The position numbers were made by a program, and so were the translations under genes. DNA of 64,000 nt from Halomonas litopenaei (GTDB lineage: Bacteria > Pseudomonadota > Gammaproteobacteria > Pseudomonadales > Halomonadaceae): contig NZ_PXNS01000011.1 of the NCBI RefSeq assembly GCF_003045775.1, forward strand, positions 1 to 64,000, written 5' to 3'. The number at the start of each line of letters is the position of its first letter. Position 1 is the stretch's first letter. The notes under the pieces were generated by a model, which ran no database searches, had not been told where the DNA came from, and saw only the letters and a list, made by a program, of their open reading frames with translations. Of this stretch, positions 58,769 to 64,000 are shown piece by piece.

Positions 58769-59734
58769 ATGCTGAGGTCCCTGACATTTGCCGGTGCCTT
58801 GCTGGTGGCAGGCTCCGCCCAGGCGCTTGAGGTCGATCCGCTGGTCAGCCCCGCCTGGCTGAGCGAGCATCTGGACAACGATAATCTGGTGGTGCTGGAC
58901 ATTCGCTCCAGCATCGACAATGGCGGCGATCGCTCGAGCTTCGAAGACGCCCATATCCCGGGCAGCCTGTACTCGAGCTATACCGAAGACGGCTGGCGCG
59001 AGAGTCGTGACGGCGTCACCGGGGTGATGCCGCCGGTGTCGAGTCTACAGCGGCTGATCGGTGGGCTCGGTATCGACAACGACGATACCGTGGTGCTGGT
59101 ACCGGCGGGCACGGGCGCCACCGACTTCGGCAGCGCGGCGCGGGTCTACTGGACCTTCAAGGTACTCAGCCATGACCAGGTGGCGATCCTCGACGGTGGC
59201 TTTGCGGGCTGGAAGGAACAGGGGCTGGAGGTCGTCAGTGGCCCCGTCGAATATCCCGACCCGGTGCGCTTCGAGGGCGCCCTGGACGAGTCACTGCTGG
59301 CCACCACTGAAGAGGTCGAGGCCGCACGGGAGTCCCAGGGGCAGCTGGTCGACGCTCGCCCCGAGGATTACTTCAAGGGGGACAATCAGTCGCCGGCGGC
59401 GGCGGCCCCCGGCACCATCCCGGGTGCCTTGAACCTGCCTCACCAGAGCCTGCTGGCCAACGATGGCGGCGCCTGGCGTCTGGACACCGCCCAGGTGACC
59501 TCGCGGATACAGGCGGCCGAGCTGGACGCCAGCGCCAAGACCGTGGCCTTCTGCAACACCGGCCACTGGGCCGCCACCGACTGGTTCGTGCTCAGCGAAA
59601 TCGCCGGCTTCGACAATGTGGCACTGTACGACGGCTCCATGGCCGAGTGGACCCAGGATGAGTCACGCCCGTTGGCGGTGGCCAAGCAGGGACTGGGCAA
59701 GGTGCTCGACGCCCTGGGCCTTGGTGACGACTGA
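58769..59734 (+). CDS. Exported double-domain rhodanese (sulfurtransferase)
   Basis: 321 aa with a signal peptide (LTFAGALLVAGSAQALE). Two rhodanese domains: an inactive N-terminal one (DIRSSIDNGGDRSSFEDAHIPG, no active Cys) and a C-terminal one with active-site loop CNTGHWAATDW. The TsuA-like transporter that follows suggests thiosulfate or persulfide handling in the periplasm. Ribosome site AGGAGGT is strong. The Cys-loop with Gly-His-Trp is typical of thiosulfate:cyanide-type sulfurtransferases acting outside the cytoplasm. Confidence 0.88.
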   Translation: MLRSLTFAGALLVAGSAQALEVDPLVSPAWLSEHLDNDNLVVLDIRSSIDNGGDRSSFEDAHIPGSLYSSYTEDGWRESRDGVTGVMPPVSSLQRLIGGLGIDNDDTVVLVPAGTGATDFGSAARVYWTFKVLSHDQVAILDGGFAGWKEQGLEVVSGPVEYPDPVRFEGALDESLLATTEEVEAARESQGQLVDARPEDYFKGDNQSPAAAAPGTIPGALNLPHQSLLANDGGAWRLDTAQVTSRIQAAELDASAKTVAFCNTGHWAATDWFVLSEIAGFDNVALYDGSMAEWTQDESRPLAVAKQGLGKVLDALGLGDD

Positions 59735-59944
59735 TCGCTCTGAGGCTCCGGCTGCCCTGAGGCTCCGGTTGGCGCCTTGTTAAAGCGTCGATTTCGCGCA
59801 ATTGCTGCGCCTTTGCTACGTTATCGTTGCCTCGCTTCTGCGTCCGTGCCGGACCTGTTGCTGGATGGCAGGGTTTGACGCTATCGCCACGCCGCCGACC
59901 CCGGGTCGCCGGCGTGGCCCTCTCATCACGAGTAGATCACTACC

Positions 59945-61153
59945 ATGACACAGACTTCCGCTGCGGCCCCCGTCCAGGGCCGCCTTCCTGTCGATCGTTT
60001 CGTCGTCGGCGTGGCCCTGGCCGGGATGCTGATCCTGGGCGGGCTGGTGTGGCTGGAGACCGCTCCTTTCCTGGTGGCGCTGTTCGGCGTCGGTATCGCG
60101 CTGGGGATGGCGCTCTACCATGGGGCCTTTGGCTTTACCGCCGGCTGGCGCAACCTGGTCACCAAGCGTCGCGGCGCCGGCATGCGTGCCCAGTTGATCC
60201 TGTTTGCACTGACCTCTGCGCTGATGATTCCGCTGCTCGGCAGCGGAGAGCCCGGCATGGTGGGGGCGGTGGCGCCCATCGGCACCTCGCTGGTGGTGGG
60301 CTCCTTCGTGTTCGGCCTGGGCATGCAGCTCGGTGGAGGCTGTGGCTCAGGCACGCTGTTTACCGTCGGCGCCGGCAACCTGCGCATGCTGGTGACACTT
60401 GCGTTCTTCATCATCGGTGCGGTGGTCGGTTCGATCCACCTGCCGTGGTGGCTCGACCTGCCGAGCCTGGATCCTGTCAGCCTGATCGACAGTGTCGGTG
60501 TCATCGGCGCCATCGCGGTACAGTGGGCGGGACTGGCGCTGGTGATGCTGTGGGTCAATCGCGTGGAACGCCGCGCCCATGGTTCGCTGGAGCGCTCCGA
60601 GCTGCGCCTGGCACCTGCCGAAGGCGGGGTGCTGCGCACCCTGGTGCAGGGACGCTGGCCCTTCGTCTGGGCGATCCTGGTGCTGGCGATCGGCAACACC
60701 CTGACCCTGGCCATCGGCGGGGCGCCCTGGGGCATCACCTTCGCCTTCAATCTTTGGGGCGCCAAGGCGTTGCAGGCCATCGGCGTGGACATGAGTCAGT
60801 TCGAGTTCTGGACCTGGGACTACCCGGCCATGGCGCTGGCCGATTCGGTGCTGGTGAACATCACCTCGGTGATGAACTTCGGTCTGCTGCTGGGTGCCAT
60901 GCTGGCGGCGGGTCTGGCCAATCGCTTCAATGAAGCCAGTCGCAAGCCCATCGAGGGACGTCAGTTCCTGGCGGCGATCATCGGCGGCCTGCTGCTGGGC
61001 TACGGTGCCCGCCTGGGCTTCGGCTGCAATATCGGCGCGCTGTTTTCGGGACTGGCCTCGGGCAGCCTGCACGCCTGGGTGTGGTTCGCCTGCGCCTTCG
61101 TCGGTTCGCTGGTGGGGATTCGCCTGCGCCCCTGGTTCCGGCTGCCCAACTGA
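59945..61153 (+). CDS. YeeE/YedE family transporter, TsuA-like (thiosulfate import)
   Basis: 402-aa polytopic protein with about 10 helices in two pseudo-repeats. The diagnostic Cys motifs are GGGCGSGTLFTVGAGN in the first half and GFGCNIGALFSGLASGS in the second; in TsuA such Cys residues relay thiosulfate through the membrane. A 210-bp gap separates it from the rhodanese gene. Together with the small Cys-rich protein downstream it looks like a thiosulfate/sulfane-sulfur module. Thiosulfate is the inferred substrate. Confidence 0.87.
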   Translation: MTQTSAAAPVQGRLPVDRFVVGVALAGMLILGGLVWLETAPFLVALFGVGIALGMALYHGAFGFTAGWRNLVTKRRGAGMRAQLILFALTSALMIPLLGSGEPGMVGAVAPIGTSLVVGSFVFGLGMQLGGGCGSGTLFTVGAGNLRMLVTLAFFIIGAVVGSIHLPWWLDLPSLDPVSLIDSVGVIGAIAVQWAGLALVMLWVNRVERRAHGSLERSELRLAPAEGGVLRTLVQGRWPFVWAILVLAIGNTLTLAIGGAPWGITFAFNLWGAKALQAIGVDMSQFEFWTWDYPAMALADSVLVNITSVMNFGLLLGAMLAAGLANRFNEASRKPIEGRQFLAAIIGGLLLGYGARLGFGCNIGALFSGLASGSLHAWVWFACAFVGSLVGIRLRPWFRLPN

Positions 61154-61191
61154 TCGACCGACCCACTGATCCATTGTTCAAGGTGATTCCC

Positions 61192-61386
61192 ATGAAAGCC
61201 GCCTATCATCGAAGCCGCGTCATCGGTCTGTTGCTGGCGATTCTGGTATTGATCATGGCCGACCACCTGGCCAGTCCCACCTTTGCCTTCAACATGGGCG
61301 ACGGCCACGCTCGGACCTCGCTGAACCAGCGTGACGCCAGCGCCTGTGCGCCCTGTGGGGCGCCGTGCCCGTCCACTCGCCAATAG
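61192..61386 (+). CDS. Small Cys-rich membrane protein of the sulfur module
   Basis: 64 aa, starting at ATG 61192 with AAGGTG 6 nt upstream, 38 bp after the transporter gene. One membrane helix or signal-anchor (VIGLLLAILVLIMADHL, about 10-26), then a short polar tail ending CAPCGAPCPSTRQ with three cysteines. The context and Cys motif suggest a thiol or metal partner of the transporter. No family recognised. Its TAG stop is formed by the first bases of a repeat remnant. Confidence 0.6.
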   Translation: MKAAYHRSRVIGLLLAILVLIMADHLASPTFAFNMGDGHARTSLNQRDASACAPCGAPCPSTRQ

Positions 61387-61478
61387 GGCTTGCATGAAAA
61401 TTGCCTGCGCTCGCCGACTTTTCGTAGAAAGCCTGGAATTATGCCTGCGCTCGGTGACGGTTCTCGGTCCAGGCCCTG
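61384..61478 (+). repeat. Interspersed intergenic element, rearranged remnant (copy 3)
   Basis: Starts TAGGGCTTGCATGAAAAT, like the end of copy 1, then has GCCTGCGCTCG twice with an intervening GACTTTTCGTAGA, and ends near CCAGGCCCT. The core found in copies 1 and 2 is missing. As in copy 2, its end provides a stop codon for the neighbouring gene. Confidence 0.65.
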
Positions 61479-61512
61479 TGGGCTCACCCTAGTGTGAAGG
61501 CATTGGCGATAA

Positions 61513-61546
61513 AAGAGGCGCCCCTGCCATGGCAGGGGCGCCTCTT
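61513..61546. terminator. Bidirectional terminator
   Basis: 16-bp inverted repeat AAGAGGCGCCCCTGCC/GGCAGGGGCGCCTCTT with A-rich left and T-containing right arms. Ends the sulfur module and the convergent small membrane-protein gene. Confidence 0.75.
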
Positions 61547-61573
61547 GTGGTCGTCAGTCTGACGGGGAGACGA

Positions 61574-61867
61574 TCATTCTCGTGGGTCCTGTTCGCGGCG
61601 GGGGATCTTCGGCCCCAGCGGCCCGAGCCACAGCCAGACCTGAAGCACTACCAGGATCGGTAACAGCCAGGTCGGCGCGCCCACCGTCCACACCAGCACC
61701 TGGTGGATCATGAAGGCGGTCAGGCCGCCGAGCAGGCCAAGCACCGGGAACATCAGAGGCCGCTCGGAGCCCGGGCGGCCACTAAGCCGGAACAGCGAGC
61801 CGGTGAAGGCGCCGAAGCTCACGGCCATGGCCAGCGGAATCCAGAGTTGCTGTAGCACTTCCTGCAT
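61574..61867 (-). CDS. Small hypothetical membrane protein
   Basis: 97 aa with three predicted helices (about 8-27, 37-60 and 66-84) and a basic tail (KIPRREQDPRE). No family recognised. It is convergent with the sulfur module and separated from it by a strong terminator; nth lies 245 bp upstream on the same strand. The gap to nth holds a heptanucleotide repeat at 61952-62014. Codon use and composition fit the surrounding genes. Confidence 0.68.
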   Translation of the reverse strand: MQEVLQQLWIPLAMAVSFGAFTGSLFRLSGRPGSERPLMFPVLGLLGGLTAFMIHQVLVWTVGAPTWLLPILVVLQVWLWLGPLGPKIPRREQDPRE

Positions 61868-61951
61868 CGTTAACCGCTCATGTTGAGACTTGGGCCCTCA
61901 GGCTAACGCGTCTGGCCGCCGGCTGCGCTTGAACTTTGGCGTAATTCGCAT

Positions 61952-62014
61952 GGCTTTCGGCTTTCGGCTTTCGGCTTTCGGCTTTCGGCTTTCGGCTTTC
62001 GGCTTTCGGCTTCC
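61952..62014 (-). repeat. Heptanucleotide tandem repeat (GGCTTTC)9
   Basis: Eight perfect GGCTTTC units and a final GGCTTCC. Lies between the small membrane-protein gene and nth. On the minus strand its frames cycle through AESRKPK, since 7 is not a multiple of 3. Confidence 0.9.
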
Positions 62015-62111
62015 GGCGCTGCATCCTTGGTGATGGGCGCTTTCGCCTGTGGTGCTGGGGGCCAGGACGGGCGAAAACCGTCGCTGGGTGCAGTCGCGGC
62101 CCATGCAAGGT

Positions 62112-62747
62112 CTAGATGTCGGTCTTGTCCTTGAACTCGCACAGATCCTCGATGACACAGCTGCCGCAGCGTGGCTTGCGCGCCACGCAGGTATAGCGGC
62201 CATGGAGGATCAACCAGTGGTGGGCGTCCTGGCGAAATTCGCGGGGCACGTGGCGCACCAGCCGTTCCTCGACCTCCACTACGTTCTTGCCCTTGGCGAT
62301 GCCGGTGCGGTTGGAGACCCGGAAGATGTGGGTGTCCACGGCGATGGTGGGCTGGCCGAAGGCGGTGTTGAGTATCACGTTGGCGGTCTTGCGTCCGACC
62401 CCGGGCAGGGCCTCCAGCGCCGGACGGGTGGCCGGCACCTCGCCGCCATGGCGCTCGATCAGCAGATGGCAGGTCTTCATCAGGTTTTCGGCCTTGGTGT
62501 TGAAAAGGCCGATGGTCTTGATGTGTTCCTTGAGCGCGTCGATCCCGATATCGATGATCGCCTGGGGTGTGTTGGCCACCGGGAACAGGCGAGCGGTGGC
62601 CTTGTTGACGCCGACGTCGGTGGCCTGCGCCGACAGCAGTACCGCGGCCAGCAGTTCAAACGGTGTGCTCCAGTTGAGCTCGGTGGTCGGCTCGGGATTG
62701 TGGGCCCGCAGGCGGGTAAAGATCTCGTGGCGTTTGGCAGCGTTCAT
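62112..62747 (-). CDS. nth: Endonuclease III
   Basis: DNA glycosylase/AP lyase for oxidised pyrimidines. 211 aa, same length as E. coli Nth. Helix-hairpin-helix LPGVGRKTANVIL with the catalytic Lys, catalytic Asp in VDTHIFRVSNR, and [4Fe-4S] ligands as C-x6-C-x2-C-x5-C (CVARKPRCGSCVIEDLC). The start at 62747 is used; ATG at 62768 would add 7 residues. It is downstream of rsxE on the same strand, the usual rsx-nth arrangement of gammaproteobacteria. Confidence 0.94.
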   Translation of the reverse strand: MNAAKRHEIFTRLRAHNPEPTTELNWSTPFELLAAVLLSAQATDVGVNKATARLFPVANTPQAIIDIGIDALKEHIKTIGLFNTKAENLMKTCHLLIERHGGEVPATRPALEALPGVGRKTANVILNTAFGQPTIAVDTHIFRVSNRTGIAKGKNVVEVEERLVRHVPREFRQDAHHWLILHGRYTCVARKPRCGSCVIEDLCEFKDKTDI

Positions 62748-62809
62748 GCTCGTCTCTTTGGTTGGCAAGCCAGGGGCTGAATCGACAGCGGGCCAGGCCG
62801 GGCGGATCT

Positions 62810-63517
62810 TCAGCGCACGACTCCGGTAACCCGCACCCGGCGTTCGTCCCTGGGCGTCCGGGTCGGCGCCGGGCGTCGGCGCTTCACGGCGTCGTCGATG
62901 GCGTTCTTGGCGGCGATCAGCAGCCCGGTGATCAGAAAGGCGCCTGGCGGCAGCACCAGAAACAGCATGCCGCCATCACCCGGCAGGTGCACTGTCCAAT
63001 CACCGGCTGCGTCGCCCAGCAGCAGGTCCATGCCGGCGAACAGGGTGCCTTGCCCCAGCAGTTCGCGGATACCCCCGATCAACACCAGCACCAGAGAGAA
63101 GCCGAGGCCGTTCATCAGGGCGTCGAACAGGGCCGGCTTGAGCGGTTGGCGGGAGGCAAAGGCCTCGACCCGAGCCAGGATGGCGCAATTGGTGACGATC
63201 AGCGGCAGGAAGATGCCGAGCACCTGGTAGAGCTCGTAGGCCAGCGCCGCCATGGCCAGTTCGACGCAGGTCACGAAGGCAGCGATGATCAACACAAAGG
63301 CCGGCAGGCGTACCTCAGGGCGTACCTGGTGGCGCAGCGCCGAGGCCGAGGCACTGGCGCCGAGCATCACCCCCAGGGTGGCGATCCCGAGCCCCAGGCC
63401 ATTGACCACACTGCCGGTGACGGCCAGTAGCGGACACAGGCCGAGCAACTGGACCAGGGCGGGATTGTTGCTCCACAGCCCCTTGATGGCGATGTCGCGA
63501 GCGTCGCTGCGGGTCAT
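62810..63517 (-). CDS. rsxE: Rsx/Rnf electron transport complex subunit E
   Basis: 235 aa, six predicted helices. Membrane subunit of the Rnf/Rsx complex, which moves electrons between NADH and ferredoxin coupled to Na+ or H+, or reduces SoxR. Conserved blocks: [22 protein letters not shown] at the N-terminus, [19 protein letters not shown] with the key Cys, and [14 protein letters not shown] 4-bp overlap (ATGA) with rsxG upstream. nth follows 62 bp downstream. Basic C-terminal tail ([16 protein letters not shown]) is longer than in E. coli. Confidence 0.93.
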   Translation of the reverse strand: MTRSDARDIAIKGLWSNNPALVQLLGLCPLLAVTGSVVNGLGLGIATLGVMLGASASASALRHQVRPEVRLPAFVLIIAAFVTCVELAMAALAYELYQVLGIFLPLIVTNCAILARVEAFASRQPLKPALFDALMNGLGFSLVLVLIGGIRELLGQGTLFAGMDLLLGDAAGDWTVHLPGDGGMLFLVLPPGAFLITGLLIAAKNAIDDAVKRRRPAPTRTPRDERRVRVTGVVR

Positions 63518-64000
63518 GGGCTGGGCTCCTGGTTACTGGCATCTGGCGTATCACGCGGCGACCCGGCAGCCAGCACCGCTTCGTTCACCGCCTGGATGAC
63601 GGCGCGAGAGGTGATGGTGGCACCGGTCAGGGCTTCGATGGCGCCCTGCGGGGCCAGGTCGAGCTGGCGGCGCGCGAGGCCTTCGAACTGATCGACCCAG
63701 GGGCCCTTGCGGCGCTCGATGGCGTCGCCAAGCCCTGGCGTCTCGCGGTGATCGACGACGCGCACTGCCGTGACACGCCGCTGCGGTGTCAGTGCCACCA
63801 GCACCTCGACGGGGCCTGCGTAGCCGAGCGCTGAAGAGGGTTGCAGGGTGGCGAGCAGCGTGCCGCTTTCGTCCAGCGCCTGCCAGCCTTGGTCACCGGC
63901 CGGCGCCGGCACCAGCCTGGCGGTGCCCTGAGGCGCCAGGCTTTCCAGCAGGGCGTCCTGGTGGGCCTGGCGATTGGCCTCGATACGCCCCTCGCTGAGC
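63514..64000 (-). CDS. rsxG: Rsx/Rnf electron transport complex subunit G (5' end outside window)
   Basis: C-terminal 161 codons of the FMN-carrying periplasmic subunit. The frame is open to the window edge. The flavinylation motif is seen as [11 protein letters not shown], with FMN expected on the Thr. [12 protein letters not shown] and [12 protein letters not shown] are typical FMN-binding-domain blocks. It overlaps rsxE by 4 bp. Confidence 0.9.
   Translation of the reverse strand, partial: LSEGRIEANRQAHQDALLESLAPQGTARLVPAPAGDQGWQALDESGTLLATLQPSSALGYAGPVEVLVALTPQRRVTAVRVVDHRETPGLGDAIERRKGPWVDQFEGLARRQLDLAPQGAIEALTGATITSRAVIQAVNEAVLAAGSPRDTPDASNQEPSP

Overview
The window is GC-rich, densely coded chromosomal DNA from a gammaproteobacterium. 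RNase T, the Rsx/Rnf complex, HlyU, a PiuC-type hydroxylase and many quaternary-ammonium (betaine/carnitine) genes together suggest a halophile of the Halomonas type; the genus is inferred from gene content, not shown by a marker gene. No tRNA, rRNA, CRISPR array, insertion sequence or prophage was seen.

Layout. (1) 1-11.1 kb is an oxidative sugar island: a TRAP transporter, an L-arabonate-type dehydratase, a D-xylonate dehydratase, an L-arabinose/D-galactose 1-dehydrogenase, a ROK (XylR-type) repressor, a D-xylose 1-dehydrogenase and an MFS sugar porter. Pentoses would be oxidised to aldonates and dehydrated; the lactonase and lower-pathway genes are not in the window. (2) 11.2-12.7 kb holds a YnbA-like CDP-alcohol phosphatidyltransferase and a FadR-type regulator next to a 16-bp tandem repeat array. 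(3) 12.9-28.9 kb is one leftward operon. It encodes a giant LEPR-XLL/DUF4347/VCBS surface protein, split by a single in-frame TAA, followed by a TolC lipoprotein, a periplasmic adaptor, an HlyD-like protein and an M50 peptidase fused to an adaptor-like tail. No ABC ATPase or RND pump is present, so this is the best candidate for an undescribed secretion or surface-display system.

(4) 29.4-39.5 kb is a second long leftward operon. It has a TmpA/TmpB-like oxygenase pair, an AruI-like decarboxylase, a betaine-type binding protein, a class II aldolase, an AruH-like transaminase and a complete polar-amino-acid ABC importer. It faces a GlxA-type regulator. (5) 39.7-52.8 kb is a carnitine/gamma-butyrobetaine region: gamma-butyrobetaine hydroxylase, two more GlxA/CdhR-type regulators, then CdhC-like enzyme, carnitine dehydrogenase, thioesterase, hydrolase and BCCT transporter. 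Inserted here are a PiuC hydroxylase and an exported Gly-Glu-Gly repeat protein. Several routes in (4) and (5) should converge on glycine betaine, which is both a nutrient and an osmolyte for a halophile.

(6) 53-64 kb is mostly housekeeping: argF, grxD, rnt, argG, hlyU-like, a GST, a sulfur module (periplasmic rhodanese, TsuA-like transporter, a small Cys-rich membrane protein, with a possible SqrR/BigR-type operator upstream), nth, rsxE and the end of rsxG.

A roughly 145-bp interspersed repeat occurs twice in near-complete form and once as a rearranged remnant. Two local tandem duplications (94 bp and about 130 bp) and a heptanucleotide repeat also mark the window.
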